Assembly (NCBI GenBank): GCA_028023455.1
Contig: JAQFVV010000030.1
Coordinates: forward strand, 6,154,501-6,218,500
Length of the DNA stretch: 64,000 nucleotides
Source of the DNA: Epiperipatus broadwayi
Taxonomy: Eukaryota; Onychophora; Udeonychophora; Euonychophora; Peripatidae
Reading direction: 5' to 3'
In this document: piece after piece, positions 21,501-36,500 of the stretch
Layout of the letters: each line of letters opens with the position of its first letter
Numbering within the stretch: the first letter of the stretch is position 1
Notes under the pieces: generated by a model
What the model saw: the letters and a program-made list of their open reading frames with translations, nothing else
Told to the model about the DNA's origin: nothing
Database searches by the model: none
Made by a program: the position numbers and the translations under genes

Positions 21501-24500
21501 GAAGGTATTCATTTATTAACAACATTCTCACAGCGTCTGCGCAATTTAGCTTAACAGGCTGTCATTCTATCATAATTATAATCGCACGCAAGACGTTATA
21601 AAAGAAATGCTTAAATATAATGATGTTATTATGGATTGCTGAAATCTTTATTTCCTTACTTCATCAGAATGTTTTGTGTAAAGTGCTTTAAGATCTGGTC
21701 AATTAATTTTACTGTCCAAGACAAGCCTTAAAAGCATAGTTATGATTAAGCAAAAGTTGTTTTTATTTTCTAAAAAAGAAATGGTTACATAAGTGCTGGT
21801 GAAGAAACTTTTTGTGAAATTTTAATAATAAATGTAATTTTAAAATTTAAAACGTTTTGATTATTTTATGATATCTCGACTAAAATTCATTTTCATTTTA
21901 AAAATGAAATTCAAATAAATATTTTGTTCAGTAACTTTTATGAATAGATGAAGATTAGAATACAATATGAAAAGAGCTATTGTTATCACAATGTTTACAT
22001 AAGTAATTTTTTTTTTTTTAATAAAATCAATAAGACATATTTCACCATTTTCTTTACATATATCAGCGTTCCCCGATCTTTTTGCACTTAAGAGCACATT
22101 ACTCGCCAGATGGCGGGCACTATTTATTTTTTCAATGTAAATTTATAGTTGGATATTGTTAATAATACACATAATGTACAAGAAAATATTTATTTCAAAA
22201 ATAAAATTTTAACATTTGATTACAATATAATACAATAATTTATAAGAAATTTTAAAAATTAAATTTATTTGTATCAGATAAATAATTTTTTATCATGTTC
22301 AGATAGTGGCAGGCACATGTAAAATGGTCTGCGGGCACACCATGGTGCCCGTGGGCATAGAGTTGGGGACCTCTGACATATATGGTCCATTAATATATTT
22401 AAAAATTAAAAACAAATTCATTATCATATTTTTTCTTTTCAAATTTTGTTTTTTTCTTCTTTTTTTAACCAAGACAAGCAGTTTTGAATAGAAAGTGTTA
22501 TTTATAATAATTGAAGGGTATTTTATATAAAAAGTATAAATTAAAAAAAAATAATGTAAAAGGATGTATAAACATATGAAAGTACCAAGAAGTAAGTTTA
22601 AAAAAATTATAGAGTATGCAATAAAATATTTTATTATGTTGTTTTTGGAAATTCTTTGTAAATATATATATATATATATATTATAAGAATAATCAATTTT
22701 TGATAATGTCTATATAATATGGTCAAAATATTGAGGAAAACTGAAATAAAAAATGGTTCATAAAATAAATTAAAAAACAAGATTTGAAAAGAAAAAGTGT
22801 TTTAAAGAATGTGTTTGTGTTTTTTTTAAAAATTTAATTCATTTTTCTATTTTGCAAAGTTCAAATATTAACTTTTAGATTGTCTTTCATTAGTAAAAAT
22901 TATTAACATATAATATAGAACAATGGTTTAATTATAAAAATATAATATTGTAAATATAATTAAAACACCCATTAAAACAGGCAAAACTCACTATACGTAT
23001 TGGTCACTCACTGTAAGCTAGAGTAATCAATGGATGCCAGAAGGCTTGTGCATAAAATCCCCATCTAGTACCCAAAACTGCAATGCTAAGAATACTTAAA
23101 GATATTTAGTAAAATGCAAAATCAAATTAGATATGAGAAAGGGGGGGAAAGGAGATATTTGAACTAGAAATTGCTGTGTGTATTATTATAGAATGGAAAT
23201 GTATTTGCAAAAGTATGTATGCATTTATGTGGATCGAACCCTATGTTAATTTAAATGAAAGAGTTAAAAAAGTAAAAGGACTGAAAATTAGAAAGAAAAA
23301 CTAGAAATGACAGAAGAAAAAAACTCTGCTTGTTTAGAAAACAGTCCTAGTATTTATGAACAATATTTTACAAGGCATCAGGAAATAATCAGTAAGCAAT
23401 TCCTAACAACAACTTAATTGAAGGTTGTTTATTAATAATTTACAGTTGATTCAATATCAGAAAGTGATTACGTTATCCATAAATTGTGAACATTAATATT
23501 AATCTGTATTCGGTATCCTACATATTTCTAAGCATATTTACTTTTGGAAAATATTCACTACTCCATTTAATTGCGTCCCACAATCCTATGCTTTGAATTA
23601 AAAATCAGTTAACATAGCATGTTTCAGGTTATTAGGCAGTTCTTTCCATAAAAGCAATTTAATACATTATTAGTATTAAATAATTCAGCCCTTATTAAAA
23701 ATATTTGTTTGCACTTTAATTTAACTATTTTACAAAACATTTTTGTTTTACTATTATTTCATGAATTTTCAGAAAAACGAATAGTGGGGAGGGGAAGGAT
23801 TTTATAAGATCACAATTTTTAAAGAACTGGACATATTGATAATTTTTATTAGTCAATCATTAGACTAGAGATTATCCAATAATGAATAATATTTCTGTAG
23901 TATAATTTTCCTTACACTACTCTCATGCAAGGTGTTAAAAGTGGATTGGAAACATTCCCTACTTTGCGTGAGGGGGGGGGTAATGAAAATTACACTACAG
24001 AAATATTAATTATTGGATAATCTCTAGTTTAATGTTGACTAATAAAAATTATTAATATACTTTCATCAAGTGATTTGTATCAAAGTTGTAAGGGCAGCAA
24101 ATTTGACATTTATCAAATAAATTGTAGTCATTTGCTATATATATTTCTAGGCTAACTGATGAATGCTGATTGATGAAATAGATATCTTGAGGATCATAGA
24201 TCTTTTTCACATGCCTTTAGTTGTATGTTTTTGATTATATCCTTCCACAAGGTGTTAAAAGCGGTTGGAAATCTTTCTCTATCTTACGTGAGAATGATGT
24301 AATGAAAATTACACTACAGAAATATTATTCGTAACTGGACTTGTGGTTTTTATTCTATTTTATGAAATTCATATTATGTATAAACAATGAAGATTGCCAA
24401 TTCCCCCACAAGCTTTATGATAAATGCTTTAGCCAGAGAAAGCATTTAAAATATCTCTGTCAGGAACCCCCCCCCAACCCCTGACCATGGTTTCATGCTT

Positions 24501-27500
24501 TGGCACTCCTCAGAGAGGTGCCAGGGTAGGTTCCTTGGCATCTCTCTGAGGAGTACCAAAGCACGAAACCATAGTCAGGGGTTGGGGGGTGTCTGTTCAT
24601 GACAGAGATATTTTAAATGCTTTCTCTGGCTAAAGCATTTATCATAAAGCTTGTGGAGGAATTGGCAATCCTCACTGTATATAACTTACAAGCTTAAGAG
24701 AATAGGGTCATGTGATCTATGATTCTTATTTTGTAATATTATGTATGTATTATTATATCTTATGAAATATCATTTACCGGCTATTTTGAATAAACACACA
24801 ATTCATTTTATTTTTCATAAGAAAAAAAAATATGAAAAAACAAATATAACAAAGTTTGGTACTTACGGATAATTTGCCTGATGACGTATTACCCTGAAGG
24901 CATACCGGTCTAATGTTGCGATTTTTAAGATAACGTCTCCAAGTGATCTGCAGACACATCTATTCGATAAGATGTGTCCGCATATCACGTGAACACGTCA
25001 CGTTAAAAAGTGCAACATTAGACCGGTATGCCTTCAGGCTAATACGTCATCAGGCAAATTATCCGTAAGTACCGAATGTCACGTGATACGCACCGAACAC
25101 CAGCATGCTTCTTGGTCCTGGAAAAAAATACAAAAAAAAAAAAATTGTGAAAATTTAATACGGTGAATACAAATATAGTAACACAAAATTATTTAATATG
25201 TACATGCATGAAAACTATTAAAAAATCTTAAAAATGAATTACAAAAACCCAAAATTTACATGCATGAAATACAAAATAAGGTCAATACAAAATATAGAAA
25301 CAAAAAATTATTGAAAATGTGCCATTAATGGCGCTCACATTCCCTAATTTTAAAAGCGAACTGTATAGCCGATGAATTTACGAAAAATAATTTGATATTT
25401 GTAGAAATATTAACCAAAAAATACAAAAAAAAAACCCAACAAATTAGTGAAAATTTACCTGCATGAAATACAAAATAAGGTCAATACAAAATATAGAAAC
25501 AAAAAGTTATTGAAAATGTGCCATTAATGGCGAGCTAATTTTAAAAGGGGGGGGTGTCAAGATATAAAATACAAAATATAGCCGATGAATTTACGAAAAG
25601 TAATTTGATATTTGTAGAAATATTAACCAAAAAACACAAAAAAAAAAACCCAACAAATTAGTGAAAATTTACCTGCATGAAATACAAAATAAGGTCAATA
25701 CAAAATATAGAAACAAAAAATTATTGAAAATGTGCCATTAATGGCGCTCACATTCCCTAATTTTAAAGCGAAACTGTATAGCCGATGAATTTACGAAAAA
25801 TAATTTGATATTTGTAGAAATATTAACCAAAAAATACAAAAAAAAAACCCAACAAATTAGTGAAAATTTACCTGCATGAAATACAAAATAAGGTCAATAC
25901 AAAATATAGAAACAAAAACTTATTGAAAATGTGCCATTAATGGCGAGCTAATTTTAAAAGGGGGGGGTGTCAAGATATAAAATACAAAATATAGCCGATG
26001 AATTTACGAAAAATAATTTGATATTTGTAGAAATATTAACCAAAAAACACAAAAAAAAAACCCAACAAATTAGTGAAAATTTACCTGCATGAAATACAAA
26101 ATAAGGTCAATACAAAATATAGAAACAAAAAATTATTGAAAATGTGCCATTAATGGCGCTCACATTCCCTAATTTTAAAAGCGAAACTGTATAGCCGATG
26201 AATTTACGAAAAATAATTTGATATTTGTAGAAATATTAACCAAAAAATACAAAAAAAACCCAACAAATTAGTGAAAATTTACCTGCATGAAATACAAAAT
26301 AAGGTCAATACAAAATATAGAAACAAAAACTTATTGAAAATGTGCCATTAATGGCGAGCTAATTTTAAAAGGGGGGGGTGTCAAGATATAAAATACAAAA
26401 TATAGCCGATGAATTTACGAAAAATAATTTGATATTTGTAGAAATATTAAACAAAAAATACAAAAATTATTTACAAATTAAATGTAATTAAGTGGAAGTT
26501 TGATAATTGAAGAAATATAAAAAAAAAATTTTTTTGTAAATTTAAAAAAAAAAAAAGTTAATGCGAATCTACCATTAATGGCCATCTTGTATAAAATGTG
26601 GTGTAAGAGGCCGTACTTTTATAAGCATGCGGTAATGTTAAAAACGGACTGTATATTGGTATTGTCTATATTCAATAATATAATTAATTCTAAAATTATA
26701 ATTATTATAAAAAAATTAAAATTACTTACAAATAGCGTTCACTGCGGAGGACTGAATTGCGATATATGTTCTAAAATTGCAGCGAAAGGATCAGCTTTGT
26801 ATGACTGCCTCCACATAAACTCGCTCAAATATGAGTCGAGGTGCTGACGTGCTGTCCCTCTGTGTTTTTTATTACGCCATTTGACCAAACCCCACAACCT
26901 TTCAACATTCTGTGTATGTACGCCAGTTGTGGGGTCTACGAAGTTTATGTGTGATTAACACGATGGTGTTCGTAGCCAGCCTCAGCTAACTCTTCGCTCT
27001 TGTATCCCTTCCAGCAATCGCTGTAGATAGTCGAGCCTTCGTGTACATTTTGCAAAATTTCTTGCATGAGAGTAGTCGCACTTCTATCTCGAACGGCTAC
27101 AATAAAGCATTCCTCAGTCTCTCTTCCGATCTCCGCCAAATAGCCATTGCTGTGGTAGGACTCTTCCGGCATTGTTCTTCCGTTTTGTGAAGAGGCTTTC
27201 ATCAATCTCAACGATGGTGTTGGGACCTCCGATTTTCCGCCTTTCATTTCTTAACAATCTCCAGGTACAAACTTCCCGGAGGTAGTTATTCCAATCGATT
27301 ACAGTTTTGTCGAAATATTCAATTCCTCCGCACAAAATGTTATCGATGTTAATTCTTTGGACCAACTATAGATGAAGCGTATAGCGGTCACGAAAGTCAT
27401 TTTGGAGCCAACAAACCACGTGCCTTTTCTAATTGCAATTTCTGACAGGCAATCCTTCAAGTTACACCGCCATTGTTTCTTGGAATCATGAATATATTTT

Positions 27501-30500
27501 TTCATTTCATGCCCATTTTGACATAATTTCCTTTTGGGGAGAAGACCGCGGTCTTGTAAGAAGATGATCGCTTCTTCCTCCGTACTCGGTAAACTGAACA
27601 AGGTTCTTGGAGCTTCTGCCATATCACAAAGTAAAATCACAAAGTAAAATATCAAAAACGCAATGGAAGAGCTGAAAAAAGTCACTGTGATCAAGTGGAT
27701 AGCAAAATCACAATAGACAGAAAAATCAAAAAATTTCCCAAATGTCTCTCCGAATTTTAAATCTCGCGGTTAAAAAAAAAAAAAATTGACTCTCTGATGG
27801 ATTAATCACGCCAGTCACTTCGTTGCCATGACAACGTTGTCATACAACGATCGTCGATGCCCACCGGAAGGGAAACCGGTGGGTCAAATACGTCATCAGG
27901 CAAATTATCCGTAAGTACCCAAAGTTTTAAAAAATCATTCTATTTTTGGGACTGGACTTCAGAAGGTGCAGTAATTTTTCCCTTGGACTAATGTTATGTC
28001 ATGATCCACTTTTCCTTCCCATTAAATCTTTTATTATTTTGAAAAGTTAAATAAAATAATTGATTTTTATCTTTTTTTCAATTCGATTCTGAATTGATGT
28101 ATAAATACAATAACAACTAATTAAAAGGAGGAAATCAATTAAATTAACGCCAACGAGAGCTATACAGAGCGTGCTCTATTGACGAAAGTAACTTCTATAT
28201 AAAGTTTTAGAAGAAATTTGAACTCAGACTTTCAAACTCCCTTCTAATTACATTATGTTCAATATGAACAATATACTTGTAGTTAAATATTATATAAAGC
28301 TTTATAACTGTTTGCTTTTGGGCAGTAGTTATGAGATGTATATCTTTTGGCTGTTTAAGGTCATTGACATATACGAAAGAAATGCAATTAAGCTTGGAGT
28401 ATGTTTCTCCCTGTGATAAAAATTTTTATGTTCGTATTCTTATTTTTTTATGAACGAATGTTTTACCGCTCAAAAGTTCATAAGAGGTACTAGCACCGGA
28501 AGTAAAAAAAACTGGCACGTGATCCATGATCTTGAGCGGCAGAATCTACCACTTCACCAAACATTGCTGAGTAGCGTAATTAAAGATCGGTGTAAATAAA
28601 CGCATTCAGATATCGAAGATGGGAATAGGGACAGTAAAGGGGATGAATATGTAAACTATACAACTTTATTAAAAATGTATGATAGCAATGACAACTATTG
28701 CTTATAAAAAGATGCTCTTAAAGGCCTTTTTAATCTTTTTATGCGTATTAATAGAAAAATATAAGCAAATAGTCTATAGAATATCCATTTTGTCACGCAC
28801 TAACTGGCTTGCTTCCAAATATTTAATAATAATAAAAAGATTAAAATTTTTTGTATCAATCCTTTTAAATACAATACCTGTAATTAAAAAGAAGGATTCA
28901 CTGAATTAAATACGATTAAAAATGGAAGCTCTCAAGCGTTGGTGGCCGAATGGTCAGCACAGCCGCTTTACAAACAGTTGTCCCGGGTTTGCGGGTTCGC
29001 TTCCCGGCCGATGCTTTCACACATAAAAAAAAAAAATGGAAGTAAATGACTCGAATAAATATTTATTTTACACATTTAAGATCATACCTCGGAATAAATC
29101 AAAATATTATTTCATCTGAGTGATTTAATCTTTCCAGTTTAGCCAAATAAGTGCCATTTAAAAATTATTATAAATAAATAGTTTGTATCCAGTTAAATTT
29201 AAACTGCAATATAATTTTGAGTATGACTCATGTGAGAAAGATTTTTCAATGACAAATATTTGCGAAATTTAATTTAATTTTTTCAAATCAAAACAAACTC
29301 TATGAATATATTAATCGAAAGATTCACTTGCCAGGATTCTAAATCGTTTAAAATAACTTTTAAGGTTAAATGTCAATTTAAAATGATGATTTTATATTAT
29401 TTTAATATAATTGTTTTTATATATATAAATTTCATTGGTTTAATGATTCAATTAAATCACTGATTAATTCGACAACGTCTTAAATATTAAAAATTAGTCT
29501 TCAGACTAGATTGGATAAAAAAATATTAATATTCATTCCATTTTCCCATTACAATACTTAATAAATAATGTAGCGATTATAATTTTACGAATGATTTATT
29601 TACAATTTAAATTAAGTTTGTTTAACCGGTAGTATAAAAAACAAAGAGTATTACATATATGCAGTTAATTGCTAAAATTTTTGCTTAAATAATCAAATCA
29701 ATATTCAACTATTAGAAATGGCTCCAATGTAAAAATTGTACACATGCGCAAATATCAAAAATTACAATTATGCAAATATATTATCTATGATTCTGAAATT
29801 ATTTGCAATTATTCTATTTTTATATTGTAATGCTATACTTTTAGATAGCTGCATTAAAAAAGTTATTATAATCCCACCATTAAAATGTAATATCTTTCGT
29901 ACTTGAGGAAACATTGAAAATGTTAAATACAATCTTAATCCATTTTTGCTAAACACTCGTCTCAAAGACAACTATATTAAAAAAAAAGAAAGAAAATAAT
30001 ATAATAAATTTATTTTTTATCTGGCATAAATAATAAAAATATTTTAGGTTTAAAAACACCTGCTAATTTTAATTGACACAAGTACCATATAAATGAAAAT
30101 TTTACAATTGATTTCAATTATTTTAGTATTTTGTGACTATTCAAAAAACAAACAAAAAAAGTGGTAAACATTACTGCAACAGGCTCTTCTTTGAAGAACA
30201 ATATTTAATCAGAATAGACATAATTTAATAATATGCATATAAGTTGTATAATATTAATTAATTTCTTGAGAAATGAATTAACGATTGAGGAACTAATCTG
30301 TTTTGTTAGATCTTAATTCATTTGCAATCTGTAGATTGATTTTGAATAAAACAATTCAGCAAAAATTAACTAAAACATTTACTGAGAATCGCTAAGCGTT
30401 GGTGGCCGAGTGGTTAGCACAGCTGCCTTACAACCAGTTGTCCCAGGGTTCGCTCCCCGCCGATACTTTGATACATTAAAAAAAAAAACATTTACTGAGA

Positions 30501-33500
30501 ATGAATTGGCTGTACAAAATTTGCAATAAAAAGTTAAATTTTACATGTGAAATTTTTGTACTCTAATAATAATTTTTTTAAAACAAGATATAGCCTTAAA
30601 ATTGGGATGTTAAAATAAAAATGGTCAAAGGACAGCACCACCTATGATACTTTTTTTTAAAACAAGTTTTATACTGAATAACAAAAAAAAAAATAGAGAG
30701 ATGAATATTTATTGTCATCTTAATTTAACCCAAAAACTAATGATTGACTGCCATATTTATAATTTAGATCTAACTCTCTAGTCCTAATCAGATATTAAGT
30801 TTTCAAATGTATTAACTCCAGCTCATGTATATATAAATTAGCATGCTTAAATCTCTCTAGTAAGATCATTGGTAGATATTACATAATAGCATACTTTTGA
30901 ATTGTAATTTATAGCAATTCAAGACTCACAGAATCATTTCAGCATAAATATAATATTAGTAATAAGATTCAGTGGTATTTTTTATTTTATTTTACTATAA
31001 TATCATTTGACCACAATTTCTTATGCTTACACACTGTAGCAACTTTCTCTACACAGTATTGCCACCTAGTGTAAGCCATAGTAATCAATGAATGCTAGAA
31101 GGTTAATGTATCTAACTAAAAGCAATACAATTAAGTACAGCATTTTCCAACATTATATGCAATTTCAGGTTTTGGAATGCTGTTAATAAGCCTTTAAGCA
31201 CACCTGTACTTATTACTATACCAGCAATGTAATAAGAAAAGGGATGCTGAAAAGTTTATTAACTGGGTATTTGTTTGATTGTTCCAAACAAAAAATTACA
31301 TCTAATATTGGGAAAATGTTGTATTTGATTGTATTACAAATATTGATTTAAAATTCTTTATCTGCAGTGACATTAAAAATAGTAAGATATGGACTCTCTC
31401 AAGGAACTTGGACTAAGCTATATACAAATGAGGCTGTGTTTACATTTGAAATATAATGAATTTCATTCTTATTTGGAAACTTACTAAATGTATCAATTTA
31501 TATATATAACTGGAGCAGCTCATGCAAATGGCTACTTTCTATTCGCATAGCAATGTAGTAAATACAAAGTGCGAAAAACTTTATTAACAGAATTTTGATT
31601 GGTCCAGGACTAGAAATTATATATTCATTTTAATCTAAATATTTTTCAAATATTAAACTATATAGGAAATTTATTTCTATTAACATTATGAAATAGATAA
31701 TTTTTAATTGCTTTTTGTTGAAAATTAATCCAAAAATGATTTAGTTTACACTAGAAAACAACAATAGATGTCAGAAACATTTTATTCAATATAAGATTTT
31801 TCTCTGGAGATATTTCATTTTTATTCTGTCCCAAGATTAAATTTATTGGGACATTTGAGAAATAGTTTAAGTTTGTTACTTGCTAATAATGTTTCTTTCC
31901 TATTCTTGATACTTTCAAGGATATTTAAATAGTCATCAGTTTTTATTTTTACTGGAGATGTTTTAAATAATTTTTATTAATGCCATAAAGATTGCTGATT
32001 ACTATTTGCACATATCTAAACATGACAAAAAGTAAGTCAATAAGTATAAAATCAAAGCAGTCAATCAATGCATTTAACCTGTTAATGGTTGATATTTTTT
32101 GAAGACACCTGGTGGCAGACTGGAATAAATTTCCAACAGTTTATTTTATCAAATTTATCTTTATTTTTCATTATATTTTTAGATATTGTGAATTATTTGT
32201 TAGAAATATATGTTTGCAAATAAAAATTATTCTTAAAAATATAAGTTCAACTTTACAAATAATAGTAAAAGAAAAATTAAACTGAAATACATAATAATAT
32301 TTATAAAAAAAAAATCAAGTATTTTTTGTTGCTTAGTTACTGCTTTGCTCACAAAAACATTAAGCTAAAAAATCAGAATTGTTTTAATTTGGAATGTAAA
32401 GCCAGAACAAATTATTGTTCAGATTACTTAAAGCTAATGAAATTCTATTTAAAATTTAGACTATTATTTATAATTTTTAAAAGATGTCAAAAATAAATCA
32501 GCTCTGGTTGAATATGAAAGGTTTAATTATTAGCCAATTACAAGTTGCCATTTATTAACGATTTCTTTTGACTTGTCTTTTTTAAAAAAGTAAATATTTT
32601 CAAATAAAACCTGAATTATTATTCTTAAAAAAAATGAATATTACACAAACATTCTGATAAAATAACCATAAATATGTTAACAAACTATAAAAAATATATA
32701 TTTTTATTTTTAAAAATCTAAAACAATAAAAAAAAAACCGTTAGAAAACTGTACAAGTAACCATATATTATTGATTTCTTTTGACTTGTATTCTTTTAAA
32801 ACTAAATATTTTCAAATAAAATCTTAATCTAATCTTTTTTTTTTAAAAAAAGAAAATATTACACAAATATTCTGCAAAAGTAATCATAAATATACATTTT
32901 CAAATTTGAAATGTAAGAAAAATATGAACATAGTCAAAAGCTTTGCAACCAACGAATTGATTTCTTTTGACTTGTTTTTTTTTTAAGTAAATATTTTCAA
33001 ATAAAAATCATCATTCTTTTTAAAAAATAAATATTTTGCAAACATCCTGCAAAAGTAGTAACATATATTTTCATTTTTAAAATCTAACAAAAAATGAATA
33101 CTCTTGAAAACTCTCTCAATTGTCTCACGTGAAAAGAACAAGAAACTAACTATCAGGGAGTAGGATATCAGTTCATTTGTAAATAAATTTGTCTGTTGAT
33201 AATAACATTCTGGGGTTTTTTTAAAATTAAAAATCAGTATTATTATAATTGCAGTTTTTTTTATTTTATATATATATCAAATGTGTTGACCAGGAAGCGA
33301 ACCCGGGCCAGTTGCTTGGAAGGCAGTTATGCTAACCACTAGGCCACCAATGCTTGATTATTTTTTGCTGCAAAAGAATACAAAGCTAGCAATCAAAGCT
33401 AAAGATAGCTGTGAGTGGATTAAAGGCAAGGAAACACTGTTCCTATCAATTGCAATACAATGTTGTATTCAGTGTTAGGAAAGAGCTAAAATAATTTTTT

Positions 33501-36500
33501 TTTAAAAAAATCTCTTGGTATAATGGGAAGGGGGTGAGGAAAAGATTAATAGCAATAATTAAATGTCTTTACAAGTTATACCAAACTATAAAAATGGAAA
33601 TTATTTTTTAACTTTTTCTTAAAAGCTTTTAAAGTAAGTTTTGTTTATATTTCTTAGGTGTTCATACAACTGCTACTGCAGCTTTGCCTTTAAGTTATTT
33701 TTAAAACCAAATTCACTATATTTATATAAAATTTTAGATTGAAATGAACAGGAAGAGAGATACAGAGTTGCAGAAGCTTAGAAAATTGCTGGAAGATGTT
33801 CATTTGGAAAGTGAAGAGACTGCCGCTACCCTTCGCCGCAAACACCAGGAACAAATTATCGACCTGCAGGATCAAGTTGACCAGCTGCAGAAGGCCAAAA
33901 CTAAGTAAGTGAACTTCTTTGTTCAACAGACTAATTCTATTGATTAAAATGTATTACATTTTCTGTGCAAATATTTTTTTGATAAATCTTGGATTGTTTA
34001 TTTCATTTATAATTTGAAAACTTTTTTTTTAAATATTACTTTTTTTTACTACCGCAAAAACTAAGCCATGTGCTTAGGAATCCTACATTCCATGTCTTGA
34101 AGAACGTGAACTTATGTATATTAATCGTTTTGCTTTTATCGGTGATTTTCTCATCTCAGCTCCATTATCCATCTGTCAGTACAAAATATCAAATCACTCT
34201 CTTTTTCCATGAATATACTTTATTCTAGTACATGTGCGTGTGCAGCATAATTGTTGCCAAAAGCTATAAAGTGTTATTACAAAATAGATAAATAAAAACA
34301 AACGAGCTGAGCGCTTTCAAAGGATCTTGCCTTCATAATCATAGCTTGACTTAATCACATGACTTCTGCTCTTCAAATGAGTTAGAATTTTTATCACATG
34401 AGTCTCCATATCCATGTTGACAAGGCAATACCTTTTCACAAGGTAAGGACTAATTTCTATCCACTTTTGTGAACAATCACTGCAATGTAAATACATATTT
34501 TCAATTTTTTTTTTGACTTTATCACTGCATCTCTTATTTTGACTGTCCTATTACACCCCACAAAACTTAGGTTAGCATCTTATATATACATAGGTGAATT
34601 GAGATGTAGTTTGAGAAAAGATTAAAAGAACATCAATTAGTACATAAGCATATAAAAATAAGAGAAATAATGATTTAGTAACAGTTTCTGTTTTTTTTGA
34701 TCATACAAAAACATGTAAGTTTACCTTTAATTTTGATCTTGAAAATGTTAAGATTCTTCATGAGGAGGGAAATCATAATAAAAGACAAATTAAGGAAACA
34801 ATTTTCATAAATAGAAATAGATTGTCTATAATTAATCAACAATTTGCTAAATTAAAATTCAGGAATCTTGGGATATGACTTCATGACATTTGTTTCCACT
34901 ATATTTGAATTTAAATGACAGCTGAAAAAGGTTGAGTGATTAGCTGAAAGTACTTTTATGGATTATAATACTTTTTATAAGTATATATTACAAGTGATAA
35001 GCATGGATATATTGAAAAGTTTGATGGTATACAGTTATTTTTGGTTGAAGTTACTGCATTAAAAGTATTTTTTTAAAATTAAGTAACAGTAGATCACTGC
35101 AAAATTAAGCCTTGAGTTTTCAAAATATCTTCCCGAACAACTAAGAATATGTGAGTTATAGGTTTGATTTTTTTTTTTAATCGTAAATTTAGGTTTCACA
35201 ATAGGTTTTCAGAATTATATTTTTCTATATGAAAAGTTATCCTTTCTCAATCTAGTTGTCTGTAATTATATACATATAGTGATCAAATATATATATATAT
35301 ATATCACTGTACAAGAACTACACTTGGATTTGTGCATCTCCATTTTTGTTAACATTTTATAATTTTTATCTTTTTGCTTATCTAATTTTAATATATAAAA
35401 TCGATCATATTTTTTTAAATAAAAAAATATTTGATCTAAAATTAAGAAAATATAAGTAATTCAAATGTTGTCTTTTATAGTTTATGAGCCCCCCCCCCCT
35501 CTAAAAATTTATAATTTAGAAAACTCAATATATATATTCTAGAAATTACAATTAATCCTACTCAAATGCCTAAGCTTGTGGTTAAGACCTATAGAGGTCA
35601 CTACCTTCGCATTTTCAACTGCACATACTTTAGGTTTATTGCCTTAGTAAATATTATTGTAAACATTGTAGAAATAAAACAGATACATTCTAATGGAAAT
35701 AAGAGATAGACATTTTAATTAAGCAAAATTCATCATTTAGAGTAAGGTACATGCAGTTCCACAGTGCCATTGATTGATGTTTTATGTTTAAAAAGGAGTC
35801 TGCTATTGAGGTCTTAAAGGAATCAATTCCTAATATCTATAAGCGCTTGATTTGTTATTACAGATTATTCATATAGTAAGCAGATATGGATCAGTCAGGA
35901 GGATGAGTCAAGAATCACCATGATTCTTCTTCTCAGTTGCCTGATAGATCTTAATAGAAACCAGTTGATTTTGATTGAAGACAGGATAAACATGTGTGTG
36001 AATGTTGTTTTTAGATGTTGTTATAATCATGGTGGACAAAACTAGATTGACTTTATTTTCAGGAGATTATAAAATCATCAGACAAGATAGTGATTGGTGA
36101 TCATTTGGTAATAGAGTACTAAAAATCTCCTGATTTCAAACTCAGGCTGCCATTAGATAGTGATCTTTTATTTAAGTATCTACAACTGCATATCATTTTC
36201 AAATAAAGAAAGACTATATGGATTAAAAGAAGAAATATGTAAAATGGCATTTTGCTGGAGTTTGTGAAATTAAAATAAAAGTTGAAAAGACCATTGATTT
36301 GAAAAGCAGAGACATGTATTTTATTATAAAAGCACAAATATTAGAAACACAAGAGGACTGGGGTTCATTATAAAGAAAATGTGGAACGACAACATCATGA
36401 AGATTGATGATATATCACACAAAATGACAAGATTAGTTCTTCAACTTAGTGTAAAATACCATATGCTGATAATTTAGTTTTATATCCTAACAAGTTTCCC

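Larger units (their letters stand above)
24858..27919 (-). mobile_element. Merlin DNA transposon with 8-bp target duplication
   Basis: CAAAGTTT at 24850-24857 and 27920-27927 flanks 3062 bp. Ends are a 33-bp terminal inverted repeat beginning GGTACTTACGGATAATTTGC (left 24858-24890, right 27887-27919). It contains a minus-strand transposase pseudogene (26739-27622) of the ISXO2/IS1595-like (Merlin) type; 8-9-bp duplications are the known Merlin hallmark. The left third is unusual: an extra inverted copy of the terminus (25012-25073) and a 1.4-kb tandem array. Confidence 0.9.
18591..33737 (+). other. Paramyosin intron a-b (15.1 kb)
   Basis: GT...AG intron. It contains a family B minicopy, an inverted/tandem array (20578-21600), a hAT element, foldbacks at 23830-24060 and 24382-24735, the Merlin transposon (24858-27919), three SINEs and an imperfect tandem repeat (32500-33120). 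The stretches 18600-19430, 19510-20570, 21605-22060, 23100-23830, 28000-28900, 29050-30370 and 30505-32500 show only A+T-rich sequence and fragments to my eye. Confidence 0.85.

Noticed and set aside
25368-26405. Regular repeats that superficially resemble a CRISPR array
   Set aside because: Units are about 200 bp and contiguous with no unique spacers, in an animal nuclear genome and inside a Merlin transposon.
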